Source: Oceanithermus profundus DSM 14977 (GTDB lineage Bacteria > Deinococcota > Deinococci > Deinococcales > Marinithermaceae). From it: a DNA stretch of 64,000 nucleotides. The position numbers and the translations under genes are program-made. The notes beneath the pieces were generated by a model. The model did not search any database. It saw only the letters and a list, made by a program, of their open reading frames with translations, and was not told the origin of the DNA. The DNA lies in the NCBI RefSeq assembly GCF_000183745.1, contig NC_014761.1, positions 1,426,001 to 1,490,000 of the forward strand. The letters run 5' to 3'. Shown one piece after another: positions 1 through 9,976 of the stretch; positions within the stretch are counted from its first letter, which is position 1, and every line of letters starts with the position of its first letter.

Positions 1-1
1 G

Positions 2-118
2 GAAGCGGTGGTGGCCATCGTGCTGGCCGACGCCTACCTGGAAAAGTTCGGGGGCGACACCTTCGAGGAAGTTCGCGAACGCGTGGACGCCTACAAGGAA
101 CGGGCGCGGGGCTACTGA
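2..118 (+). CDS. aroC: Chorismate synthase, C-terminal end (partial)
   Basis: The window opens inside a reading frame encoding the last 38 residues of a protein that ends ...KERARGY. The stretch EAVVAIVLADAYLEKFGGD fits the C-terminal helix of chorismate synthase, which makes chorismate from EPSP. The stop TGA shares one base with the ATG of the shikimate kinase gene, so the two are translationally coupled. The call rests on this short tail plus the aroK-aroB-aroQ context; the N-terminal part lies outside the window. Confidence 0.75.
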   Translation, partial: EAVVAIVLADAYLEKFGGDTFEEVRERVDAYKERARGY

Positions 119-678
119 TGGCCCGCATCGACCTGCCGCGCCCCACGACCTGGGTGACGCTCACCGGGTTCATGGGCGTGGGCAAGACCCGGATCGGGCG
201 CGAGCTGGCGCAGGAGCTGATGCTGCACTTCGTGGACCTGGACCGCTACATCGAACGCCAGACGGGGCTCTCGGTCGCCGACATCTTCCGCTACATCGGC
301 GAGGCGGCCTTTCGCGAGATGGAGGCCGAGGCCGTGCGCGAACTGGTCCGGCGCGACCACCTGGTGCTCTCGTTGGGCGGCGGCACCTACACCAACCCCG
401 AGAACCGCAGGCTGCTGCTCGAGCGCGGACCGGTGGTGGCGCTGTGGGCCAGCCCCGAAACCATCCACTCTCGCGTGCTGCGCAAGCCCGGGCAACGGCC
501 CCTGCTCAGCGAGGGGGACGCACTCGAAAAGATCCGCCGCCTGCTGGCCGAGCGCGAGGCGGTCTACCGCGAGGCGCACATCCACGCCTCCACCGAGGGG
601 CGCCCCGCGCGCGAGGTGGTTCGTGAACTGATCGAAAAGCTTTGGGAACTGGAGGCTCCCGGTCGTGAAACGTCTTGA
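118..678 (+). CDS. aroK: Shikimate kinase
   Basis: This 186-residue protein phosphorylates shikimate with ATP in the chorismate pathway. A Walker A loop GFMGVGKT is at residues 17-24, followed by the DLDRYIE segment and the LSLGGGTYTN segment typical of the shikimate-binding site. RPLL in the lid region also fits. The length is normal for AroK. The start ATG overlaps the aroC stop, and the 3' end overlaps aroB by 14 bases, giving a tightly packed aroC-aroK-aroB-aroQ operon. Confidence 0.95.
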   Translation: MARIDLPRPTTWVTLTGFMGVGKTRIGRELAQELMLHFVDLDRYIERQTGLSVADIFRYIGEAAFREMEAEAVRELVRRDHLVLSLGGGTYTNPENRRLLLERGPVVALWASPETIHSRVLRKPGQRPLLSEGDALEKIRRLLAEREAVYREAHIHASTEGRPAREVVRELIEKLWELEAPGRETS

Positions 679-1699
679 CGTCGCCCCTCCGCACGATCAC
701 CCGGTCTGGATCGGCCGGGGTCTGGACGCGCCAAAGCCGCACGGTCCGGTGGCGCTGATCTTCGACCCCAAGGTCGCACCGCTGGCCCGCTTGTTGCAAG
801 AGGCGGTACGGCCGCGGATCGCCCTCGAGCTCGAGGGCGGGGAGGCGAGCAAGCGGCTCGCCGTCTTCGAACGAATGCTGCGCGCGCTGGCGCAGGCCGG
901 CCTCCCGCGCGACGCCGAGGTGTGGGCGGTGGGGGGCGGCACCGTGACCGACCTGGCCGGTTTCGTGGCCGCCAGCTACCTGCGCGGCGTGGCCTGGCGG
1001 GCCTGGCCGACGACCACGCTGGCGGTGGTCGACGCGGCGGTGGGCGGCAAGACGGGCGTCAACCTGCCCGAGGGCAAGAACCTGGTGGGCGCCTTCCACC
1101 CGCCCCGGGGCGTCTACGCCGAGCTGGCCGCGCTCGAAACCCTGCCCGAGGCCACGTTCCGCGAAGGGCTGGTCGAGGCCTTCAAGCACGGCCTGATCGC
1201 GGGCGACGCGGTGCTGCTCGCCCCCTGGGGCCTCGCTCCCGACCGCCCAGAACTCGAGCCCTACCTGGCCCGGGCCGTGGCCGTGAAGATCGCCGTGGTC
1301 GAACGCGACTTCAAGGAGAGTGGCGAGCGGATGAAGCTGAACCTGGGCCACACCCTAGCCCACGCGCTGGAGGCGGCGAGCGGCCACGCCCTAGCCCACG
1401 GCCACGCCGTGGCCTGGGGCCTGCTCTTCGCGGCGCTCTTGGGCCGCGAGCTGGGCGGCGACGACCTCACCGAACCGGTCCTGCGGCTGCTGGCCTGGAC
1501 GCGGGCGCCCGCGCCCCCCGCCGGAGGTTGGGACGACTTTGCGGGGTACATCGCGCGCGACAAGAAGAACCGCAGCGCCGGCCTCCGCTGGGTGGTGCCC
1601 TACGCCGCGGGGGACGTGCGCGTCGAGCCGGTGGCCGAAGCGGCGCTGCGGGCGGCTTTCGCCGCCTGGCGCGAGCACGCGGCGGGGTATCCTGGGTAG
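665..1699 (+). CDS. aroB: 3-dehydroquinate synthase
   Basis: The product (344 residues) converts DAHP to 3-dehydroquinate, the second step of the shikimate pathway, using NAD and a divalent metal. Visible family motifs are the NAD-binding GGGTVTDLAGFVAA, the PEGKNLVGAFHPP loop, EAFKHGLIAG and the metal-binding histidines in LNLGHTLAHALE. The start is GTG at 665, inside the end of aroK. It lies 9 bases before aroQ, so it is almost certainly co-transcribed. Confidence 0.95.
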   Translation: MKRLDVAPPHDHPVWIGRGLDAPKPHGPVALIFDPKVAPLARLLQEAVRPRIALELEGGEASKRLAVFERMLRALAQAGLPRDAEVWAVGGGTVTDLAGFVAASYLRGVAWRAWPTTTLAVVDAAVGGKTGVNLPEGKNLVGAFHPPRGVYAELAALETLPEATFREGLVEAFKHGLIAGDAVLLAPWGLAPDRPELEPYLARAVAVKIAVVERDFKESGERMKLNLGHTLAHALEAASGHALAHGHAVAWGLLFAALLGRELGGDDLTEPVLRLLAWTRAPAPPAGGWDDFAGYIARDKKNRSAGLRWVVPYAAGDVRVEPVAEAALRAAFAAWREHAAGYPG

Positions 1700-1708
1700 G
1701 AGGCGCGC

Positions 1709-2140
1709 ATGATCCTGGTGCTCAACGGACCCAACCTGAACCTGCTCGGCCGCCGCGAGCCCGAGCTCTACGGGCGCATGACCCTCGAGGAGCTGGAAGA
1801 CCAGATCGAAGCCTGGGCCGCGGAACTAAACGTGGCGGTCACCCTGAGGCAGTCGAACTACGAAGGGCAGCTGATCGAGTGGATCCAGCAGGCCCAAGGC
1901 GAGGGGTTCTCGGGCATCGTGCTCAACCCTGCCGCGCTCACCCATTACAGCTACGCCCTCTTCGACGCCATCGCCGCCCAGCCGCTGCCGGTGGTGGAGG
2001 TCCACCTCACCAACGTCCACGCCCGCGAACCCTTCCGCCGGCAGAGCGTCACCGCGGCGGCGGCCGTGGGTCAGATCGCCGGGCTGGGGCCCCTCGGCTA
2101 CCGTTTCGCCCTGGCCTACCTGGCCGAAAAAACGCGTTGA
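1709..2140 (+). CDS. aroQ: 3-dehydroquinate dehydratase, type II
   Basis: This 143-residue enzyme dehydrates 3-dehydroquinate to 3-dehydroshikimate. It shows the complete type II pattern: NGPNLNLLGRREPELYG at the N-terminus with the catalytic Tyr, LNPAALTHYSYALFDAI in the middle, and EVHLTNVHAREPFRRQS near the C-terminus. The length is typical of the small dodecameric type. It closes the aro operon. Its stop codon lies inside the -35 box of the tRNA-Asp promoter downstream. Confidence 0.95.
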   Translation: MILVLNGPNLNLLGRREPELYGRMTLEELEDQIEAWAAELNVAVTLRQSNYEGQLIEWIQQAQGEGFSGIVLNPAALTHYSYALFDAIAAQPLPVVEVHLTNVHAREPFRRQSVTAAAAVGQIAGLGPLGYRFALAYLAEKTR

Positions 2141-2165
2141 CAGCGGACCGGAGCCCGCCTATACT
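2137..2165 (+). promoter_or_regulatory. Sigma-70-type promoter of tRNA-Asp
   Basis: A perfect TTGACA (2137-2142) is separated by 17 bases from TATACT (2160-2165), with the tRNA starting 12 bases after the -10 box. The -35 box overlaps the stop codon of aroQ. This is one of the closest matches to consensus in the window, as expected for a stable-RNA gene. Confidence 0.85.
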
Positions 2166-2176
2166 GCGTGGGGCAG

Positions 2177-2253
2177 GGCCCCGTGGTGTAGTCGGTTAAC
2201 ACACCCGCCTGTCACGTGGGAGATCGCGGGTTCGAGTCCCGTCGGGGCCGCCA
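2177..2253 (+). tRNA. tRNA-Asp (anticodon GTC)
   Basis: The 77-base sequence folds as a cloverleaf: acceptor arms GGCCCCG (2177-2183) and CGGGGCC (2243-2249), an anticodon loop containing GTC, the T-arm GGGTTCGAGTCCC, discriminator G and a genome-encoded CCA end. It has its own promoter just upstream and a terminator hairpin just downstream. Confidence 0.96.
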
Positions 2254-2254
2254 G

Positions 2255-2278
2255 ACCGCCGCCGCCTAGCGCGGCGGT
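2255..2278. terminator. Terminator hairpin after tRNA-Asp
   Basis: Arms ACCGCCGC (2255-2262) and GCGGCGGT (2271-2278) flank an 8-base loop and are followed by TCTTCTT on the plus strand. The loop contains the stop codon of the convergent glcF-like gene, so the hairpin may serve both strands. Confidence 0.7.
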
Positions 2279-3546
2279 TCTTCTTGGGCCTCCATCGCCT
2301 CCAGCACCACCTCGGCGATGTGGCGCACCTTCACCTCGGGGCCGTAGCGGCGGGCGCCCAGATCCAGCTGCAGGAGGCAGCCCGGGTTTTCGACGGTGAG
2401 CACCTCGGCCCCGGTCCGGGCCACGCCGGCCATCTTGCGCTCGAGGATGCGCATGCTGGTTTCGGTGTGGGTGAGGTTGTAGACCCCGGCCGAACCGCAG
2501 CAGTCGGTGCCGCCCTCGAGCGGACGGTAGTCGGTGGCGAAGCGGAGCACCCGCTCGGGCTCGTCCTTGACGCCCTGGGCGTGGCAGGCGTGGCAGGCGT
2601 GCTGGTGGGTGGTGGCGAAGGGGAAGCGGGTGGAACCCGGCAACCCTTCGGCGTCGACGAACTCGCTGAACATCCGGGTCTTGGCGGCCACGCGCTCGGC
2701 CAGGGGGCCGTAGACGGGGTCCGCGGCGAAGTGCTTGACGTAGCCCTTCAGCTCGGCGCCGCAGGCGGCGCAGTCGGTGAGGATGTAGTCCACGTCGAGG
2801 CGGCCGTAGTGGTCGAGGTTCTGCTTGGCGAGGCGCTCGAAGCCGTACCAGTCGCCCTCCTCGATGTGGGGCGCGCCGCAGCAGGTGGTTTCGCGCGGGA
2901 TGACCACCTCCCAGCCGCTCCTGCGCAGAACCTCGACGGTGGCCTTGGAGGCCTCGGAGAAGACCAGGTTCATCACGCAACCCAGGAAGAAGGCCACCCG
3001 GCCCTTGGGCTCGCCGTCGGGCCGCACCCGCCGGGGGTGGAAGAGGCGCATGGCGGGGTGGACGGGGCGGCCGGGCAGCAGCGACTCGGCGAACTGCAGC
3101 TTGCCCAGCCCCAGGCGCTCGAGCAGGCGCGTGCGCCGGACCAGCGCCTGCAGGCCCAGCCGCTGGTAGATCACGAGCAGTACGTTGGCCAGGTCGATGA
3201 GGAAAGGGTAGTGGAAGAGGGCGAGCGCCGCGCGCACGAGGCGGCTGGGCGGCCGCCCCTCCTGCAGCGTCACCCGGGCGTCGAGCGCCGCCTCGCCCGG
3301 CTTGACGTCGTTGGGGCAGACGGTCTGACAGGCGCGGCAGTCCAGGCAGTCGTAGGCCGCTTCCAGCACCTTGAGGGGGTCGTCCACCAGACCCTGGGCG
3401 TGGTCGGCGTAGAGCATGACGCGGCCGCGGGGGCTCTGGATCTCGAGCTGGGTCTCGCGGTAGGTGGGGCAGACCGAAAGGCAGAGCCCGCAACGCACGC
3501 AGGCCTCGGCGTCCTGCACCAGACGCTCGAGGTCCAGGGTGTTCAC
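2266..3546 (-). CDS. glcF: Glycolate oxidase iron-sulfur subunit-like protein (GlcF family)
   Basis: This 426-residue soluble Fe-S oxidoreductase subunit has two ferredoxin motifs, CVRCGLCLSVCP near residue 16 and CLDCRACQTVCP near residue 65, then two CCG domains (TTCCGAPH and TDCCGSAGVYN), the usual GlcF order. GlcF carries electrons from flavin subunits GlcD/GlcE during glycolate or lactate oxidation. No flavin subunit gene is adjacent; the upstream gene is a rhodanese. I chose GTG at 3546 because the protein homology begins there and it overlaps the rhodanese stop as GTGA. The exact substrate cannot be told from sequence. Confidence 0.85.
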   Translation of the reverse strand: MNTLDLERLVQDAEACVRCGLCLSVCPTYRETQLEIQSPRGRVMLYADHAQGLVDDPLKVLEAAYDCLDCRACQTVCPNDVKPGEAALDARVTLQEGRPPSRLVRAALALFHYPFLIDLANVLLVIYQRLGLQALVRRTRLLERLGLGKLQFAESLLPGRPVHPAMRLFHPRRVRPDGEPKGRVAFFLGCVMNLVFSEASKATVEVLRRSGWEVVIPRETTCCGAPHIEEGDWYGFERLAKQNLDHYGRLDVDYILTDCAACGAELKGYVKHFAADPVYGPLAERVAAKTRMFSEFVDAEGLPGSTRFPFATTHQHACHACHAQGVKDEPERVLRFATDYRPLEGGTDCCGSAGVYNLTHTETSMRILERKMAGVARTGAEVLTVENPGCLLQLDLGARRYGPEVKVRHIAEVVLEAMEAQEEPPR

Positions 3547-3836
3547 GCGCCGCCCCCGTCGAGTGCGCGCAGCCCCCCTTCGAGCACGTAAACGGGACCG
3601 TAGCCGTCGGCCTCCAGGTAGAGCGCCGCCACCCGGCTCATCTGCCCCACCTCGCACAGCAACACCAGGGGCCGGTCCTTCGGCAGGTCGTGGTCGCCTT
3701 CCTGGATGCGCGCCCAGGGGACGTTGACCGCGCCCGGCGTGGGCCGGGCCTTGAAGAGGGGTTCGGCCCTGACGTCCACCGCCAGCGCGCCCCCTTCCAG
3801 TAGCTCGTGGTACCGCTCCACGCCGATCGTTTCCAC
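3543..3836 (-). CDS. Rhodanese-domain protein
   Basis: This small protein (97 residues) is a single rhodanese domain with the cysteine-containing active loop CEVGQMS and the preceding LAVDVRAEPLF segment. Such proteins transfer sulfane sulfur or act in redox and Fe-S chemistry. It is translationally coupled to the GlcF-like gene (4-base overlap), which suggests a shared sulfur or Fe-S role, though the substrate is unknown. The GTG start is preceded by TAGACT (3844-3849) at 7 bases, the leaderless arrangement repeated across this window. Confidence 0.85.
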   Translation of the reverse strand: METIGVERYHELLEGGALAVDVRAEPLFKARPTPGAVNVPWARIQEGDHDLPKDRPLVLLCEVGQMSRVAALYLEADGYGPVYVLEGGLRALDGGGA

Positions 3837-3865
3837 GTTTTTCAGTCTACGCTAGAATCGAGGGG
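3837..3865. promoter_or_regulatory. Divergent promoter region rhodanese/recN
   Basis: Only 29 bases separate the two divergent start codons. They hold a minus-strand TAGACT (3844-3849) 7 bases from the rhodanese GTG and a plus-strand TAGAAT (3853-3858) 7 bases from the recN ATG. The two -10 boxes are 4 bases apart, so any -35 elements must lie inside the opposite gene. A TTTCCA at 3830-3835 is the candidate -35 for recN. Confidence 0.65.
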
Positions 3866-5434
3866 ATGCTCGAACGCCTGGAGGTCCAGAACCTCGCTAC
3901 CCTGCCCGAGGCGACGCTCGAGCCCGGCCCCGGCCTGACGGTGCTGACCGGCGAGACCGGGACGGGGAAGTCGATCCTCGTCGGGGCGCTGGGGCTGCTG
4001 CTCGGGGCCAAGGCCGACGCCGGCCTGATCCGTCCCGGGGCCGAAGCCCTGCTCGTCACCGCCTGGGTGGAGGGGCGCCCCTACAGCCGCCGCGTCACCC
4101 CCGCGCGCAGCGTCCCCCGGATCGACGGCGAGGTGGTCACGCTGGCCGAGCTGCAGCAGGCGCTGGAACCGCACGTGAGCCTCCACACCCAGCACGCCGC
4201 CCTGGCGCTCACGCGCAAGAGCCGGCACCGCCGGACCCTCGACCGACTCGTGGACGCCGGGGTGCGCGAAGCCTACGAAACCGCCTACCGGCGCTGGAGC
4301 GAACTCGAGGAGGAGCTCGTGCGGCTCGAGGCCCGGGTGGCCGAGCGTGAACGGCGGCTCGACGTGCTGCGCTTCCAGCTGAGCGAGATCGAACAGGCCG
4401 CCCCGCGCCCCGGCGAGCTCGAAGAGCTCGAGGCCGAGGCCCGTCGCCTGGGCCACACCGACGAGCTGATGCGGCACCTCGGCGCGGCGCTCGACCTGCT
4501 CGCCGAGTCGGAGGAGAACGCCCTGGACCGCATCCGCGCCGCCGGCAAGGAGCTGGGGCAGGCGGCGCGGCTGACGCCGGAGCTAGAGCCGCTGGCCGCC
4601 GACCTGGAAGCGGCCGAGGCGGCGCTGGCGGCGGTGGCGCGCGAAGCCGAGACCTACGCGGCGGGCCTGGAGGCCGACCCCGAACGGCTCGAGGTCGTGC
4701 AGCGGCGCATCGCCGAGCTGCAACGGCTCGAGCGCAAGTACGGCGGCGACCTGGAAGCGGTGCTCGCCTTCGCGGACGAGCTGCGCCGCGAGGTCGCCGA
4801 GCTCGAGGGGGCCGAGGACCGCCTGGAGGCGCTGCGCGCCGAGCGGCAGGCGGCGCGCCGGCGGCTGGAAGAGGCCGCCCGGGCGCTCTCCGCCGCCCGC
4901 GAAGGGGCCGCCCGGGAGCTGGGCCCACGGGTGGAGGCGGAACTCAGGGCGCTGGGGATGCCGCGCGCCCGCTTCGCCGTGCGGGTGCGCCCCCTGCCCG
5001 AACCCCAGCCTCACGGCACCGACGAGGTGGGCTTCTTCTTCGCCGCGGGCCCCGACCTGGAAGCGGCCCCGGTGGAAAAGGCGGCGAGCGGCGGCGAGCT
5101 GAGCCGCATCATGCTGGCCCTGGCGCTGCACACCGGGGCCGACGCCCCCACGGTGATCTTCGACGAGGTGGACGTGGGCATCGGCGGCGAAGTGGCCGTG
5201 GCCGTGGCCGAACGGCTGGCGCGGCTGGCCCGCGAGCGGCAGGTGATCGTCGTGACCCACCTGGCGCAGATCGCGGCGGCCGCGGGGGTGCACTACCGGG
5301 TCGTGCGCGAGGGCGCGTCCGCCCGCCTGGAGCGCCTCGAGGGCGAGGCTCGGGTGCGCGAACTGGCGCGCATGCTCTCGGGTTCGTACAGCGAGACGGC
5401 GCTCGAGCACGCCCGCGAACTCCTGCAACCGTGA
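3866..5434 (+). CDS. recN: DNA repair protein RecN
   Basis: RecN is an SMC-like ATPase that holds broken DNA ends during double-strand break repair. The 522-residue product has Walker A GETGTGKS at residues 29-36, a long coiled-coil middle rich in Glu, Arg and Leu, and the C-terminal ABC signature SGGELSRIMLALAL followed by Walker B VIFDEVDVGIGG. The length is slightly short for the family but complete. The start is preceded by TAGAAT without a Shine-Dalgarno sequence. The last bases overlap the next GTG. Confidence 0.95.
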   Translation: MLERLEVQNLATLPEATLEPGPGLTVLTGETGTGKSILVGALGLLLGAKADAGLIRPGAEALLVTAWVEGRPYSRRVTPARSVPRIDGEVVTLAELQQALEPHVSLHTQHAALALTRKSRHRRTLDRLVDAGVREAYETAYRRWSELEEELVRLEARVAERERRLDVLRFQLSEIEQAAPRPGELEELEAEARRLGHTDELMRHLGAALDLLAESEENALDRIRAAGKELGQAARLTPELEPLAADLEAAEAALAAVAREAETYAAGLEADPERLEVVQRRIAELQRLERKYGGDLEAVLAFADELRREVAELEGAEDRLEALRAERQAARRRLEEAARALSAAREGAARELGPRVEAELRALGMPRARFAVRVRPLPEPQPHGTDEVGFFFAAGPDLEAAPVEKAASGGELSRIMLALALHTGADAPTVIFDEVDVGIGGEVAVAVAERLARLARERQVIVVTHLAQIAAAAGVHYRVVREGASARLERLEGEARVRELARMLSGSYSETALEHARELLQP

Positions 5435-5766
5435 ATGCGCTCGTCGGCTTCGCCTGGCTCCTGACCTTCTACGCCCTGGGCGAGGGGCTGGCGCGCCTGC
5501 TGCCGGGGGTGCCGCTTTCGGGCAGCCTCTGGGGCATGGTGCTGCTCTACGCCGCGCTGAGCGCGGGCGCGCTGGACGAACGCAGGGTGGAGGCGGCCGC
5601 CCGGCCGCTGCTGCGCGGGCTGGGGCTCTACTTCGTGCCCGTGGGCGTGGGGGTGCTCGCCTTCGAAGGCCTGCTGCGGCAGCAGGCGCCGGCCGTGGCG
5701 GCGGCGCTCGCGCTGGGCACCCTGGTCACGCTGCTCGCGGCGCTGGGGGGTGCGCGGTGGCGCTGA
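5431..5766 (+). CDS. CidA/LrgA family membrane protein
   Basis: This 111-residue protein has about four hydrophobic segments and the family pattern around PGVPLSGSLWGMVLLYAAL and GLYFVPVGVGVL. CidA/LrgA proteins are holin-like or work with LrgB as carriers of small organic acids. It starts with GTG overlapping the recN stop and overlaps the next gene by 10 bases. Which of the proposed roles applies here cannot be decided from sequence. Confidence 0.85.
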   Translation: MNALVGFAWLLTFYALGEGLARLLPGVPLSGSLWGMVLLYAALSAGALDERRVEAAARPLLRGLGLYFVPVGVGVLAFEGLLRQQAPAVAAALALGTLVTLLAALGGARWR

Positions 5767-6434
5767 TCGCGACAGCGCTCGTCTACCTCACCGCCGAGCG
5801 CGTCTACCGCCTCCGGCCGCACCCCCTCCTGAACCCGGTGGGGCTCGCGGTGCTGGCCCTGGTGGTCGGAATCAAGCTCAGCGGTTACCCGCTCGAGCGC
5901 TACCAGAACGAGACCCTGTCGCTGGTCTGGCTGCTCAAACCCGCCGTCGTCGCCCTCGGCTGGGCGGCCTGGCGCGAACGCGGCCGCCTCGCGGGCCGAC
6001 TGCGCCCCTTCCTGGGCGGCCTCTTCGCGGGCAGCCTGGCCAGCCTGACGCTCACCCCGCTGATCGCGCGGGCGTTGGGGGCGGGGCCCGAGCTGCAAAA
6101 GGCGCTGGCGCTCAAGTCGGTCACCTCGGCGGTCACCGTCGACCTGGCGCCGCGCCTGGGGGTGAACGCCGAACTGGCGGTGCCGCTGATCATCCTCGCG
6201 GGCATCCTGGGCGCAGCCTTCGGGCCCTGGCTGCTGGACCGCGTGGGGGCGGTCGATCCGCTCGCCCGCGGCACCGCGCTGGGCACCGCGAGCCACGGCA
6301 TCGGCACGGCCCGCGCCGCCGAAGAGGGCCCGCTGGCGCTGGCCGCCTCCGGCCTGGCCATGGCCGCGGCGGGGCTGGTGACCGCGCTCTTGGCGCCGCC
6401 GGTCTTCGCGCTGCTGGGCTTGAGCGGAGGGTAG
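5757..6434 (+). CDS. CidB/LrgB family membrane protein
   Basis: A 225-residue, highly hydrophobic protein with the LrgB hallmarks LKPAVVALG, the segment LKSVTSAVTVDLAPRLG, and GTASHGIGTARA near the C-terminus. It pairs with the upstream CidA/LrgA-like protein, as in most bacteria. The pair may export or import small metabolites such as pyruvate or affect cell lysis. GTG start. A 640-base gene-free repeat region follows. Confidence 0.87.
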   Translation: MALIATALVYLTAERVYRLRPHPLLNPVGLAVLALVVGIKLSGYPLERYQNETLSLVWLLKPAVVALGWAAWRERGRLAGRLRPFLGGLFAGSLASLTLTPLIARALGAGPELQKALALKSVTSAVTVDLAPRLGVNAELAVPLIILAGILGAAFGPWLLDRVGAVDPLARGTALGTASHGIGTARAAEEGPLALAASGLAMAAAGLVTALLAPPVFALLGLSGG

Positions 6435-6518
6435 CGCACGGATTGGGGAGCTTAGGAACCTCACAAGCGGCTGAATCCTCGGTCCGGCCCTTCGATCTTT
6501 CTGCAGAACCTCCGAGAT

Positions 6519-6587
6519 CCTGAATCGAGTTCAGGGCAGGCCCTGAATCGAGTTCAGGGCAGGCCCTGAATCGAGTTCAGGGCAGGC
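6519..6587. repeat. Tandem repeat, 3 x 23 bp
   Basis: Three identical 23-base copies run head to tail (6519-6541, 6542-6564, 6565-6587). Each contains the palindrome CCTGAATCGAGTTCAGG followed by GCAGGC. There is no spacer variation, so this is not a CRISPR array. Confidence 0.95.
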
Positions 6588-6682
6588 CCCGGGTCGCGCT
6601 CTGTTCGTCCGGGGTGAGGGAAGTTCGCTGCGCCCACGAGACCCCGGGTCGCGCGCCCTTCGGGCGCTTGCCCGGGGTGACG
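6587..6682. repeat. Two REP-like palindromes (minus orientation)
   Basis: The first, at 6587-6618, has CCCCGGGTCGCG paired with TCCGGGGTGAG. The second, at 6641-6682, has outer arms ACCCCGGG and CCCGGGGT around a perfect inner hairpin GCGCCC-TTC-GGGCGC (6653-6667). On the minus strand the second reads CGTCACCCCGGGCAAGC at its left end, matching the family seen at 54.8-56.0 kb. Confidence 0.8.
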
Positions 6683-6742
6683 AGGGATAGCCCCACAAGA
6701 AAACCCGTCGTTCCGGACGAGGGAACCGCGGGTTCCCGTGAT

Positions 6743-6788
6743 CCCGAATCAAGTTCGGGACAGGTCCCGGATCCAGCCCGGGACAGGT
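6743..6788. repeat. Diverged 2 x 23 bp tandem repeat
   Basis: Two copies with the same 23-base period (6743-6765 and 6766-6788) follow the design of the repeat at 6519, but the palindromes are CCCGAATCAAGTTCGGG and CCCGGATCCAGCCCGGG. Both arms changed together, so symmetry was kept. A further degraded pair lies at about 6918-6962. Confidence 0.85.
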
Positions 6789-6848
6789 CCGGAACCTCGC
6801 CGCGTGCAATTCAGGAGCTTTGGAACCTCACAAGCGGTTGCGACCGTC

Positions 6849-6892
6849 GTCACCCCGGATCTCGACCGCTACGCGGGCTTGTCCGGGGTGAC
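6849..6892. repeat. REP-like palindrome (minus orientation)
   Basis: Perfect 11-base arms GTCACCCCGGA (6849-6859) and TCCGGGGTGAC (6882-6892) flank a 22-base centre. The minus strand begins GTCACCCCGGACAAGC, the same lead as the other family members. The remaining intergenic bases up to uvrA show nothing else except the uvrA -10 box. Confidence 0.85.
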
Positions 6893-7062
6893 GGGGTTTG
6901 GTTGGCTCCCGCGATACCCTAAATCGCGTTCAGGACAGGCCCTGAACGGCGTCCGGGGAGGCCTCGAACCGTCCAGAACGAGCCCGGTTGCTCGCGTCCT
7001 GCGAGAAAACGATCGAGGCATCGGGCCTGAGGCGCCCGCTTCACCTCCACGCCCGCAGGTGG

Positions 7063-7068
7063 TAAAAT
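7063..7068 (+). promoter_or_regulatory. -10 box of uvrA (leaderless type)
   Basis: TAAAAT lies 7 bases before the uvrA ATG, and no Shine-Dalgarno sequence fits between them. Transcription would begin at or next to the start codon. Confidence 0.65.
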
Positions 7069-7075
7069 CGTTCGG

Positions 7076-9943
<2,868 letters not shown>

Positions 9944-9963
9944 GCCTCCGGCCGCGATCGGTA

Positions 9964-9969
9964 TAGACT
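9964..9969 (+). promoter_or_regulatory. -10 box of proB (leaderless type)
   Basis: TAGACT, within the longer TATAGACT (9962-9969), lies 7 bases before the proB GTG. No ribosome binding site is present between them. Confidence 0.6.
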
Positions 9970-9976
9970 CTTCCTC

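Larger units (their letters stand above)
6447..6837. repeat. Direct repeat pair (24 bp) bracketing tandem repeats
   Basis: A 24-base sequence beginning GGAGCTTAGGAACC and ending CACAAGCGG occurs at 6447-6470 and again at 6814-6837 with one mismatch. The copies bracket 343 bases that hold the 23-base tandem repeats and palindromes. This looks like a duplicated composite repeat unit rather than gene debris. Confidence 0.75.

Noticed and set aside
6519-6788. CRISPR array
   Set aside because: Repeats are directly adjacent with a 23-base period and no unique spacers; no cas gene is near.
6531-6922. Small reading frames in the repeat region before uvrA
   Set aside because: They are repetitive translations of the tandem repeats and palindromes with no ribosome binding site and no domain.
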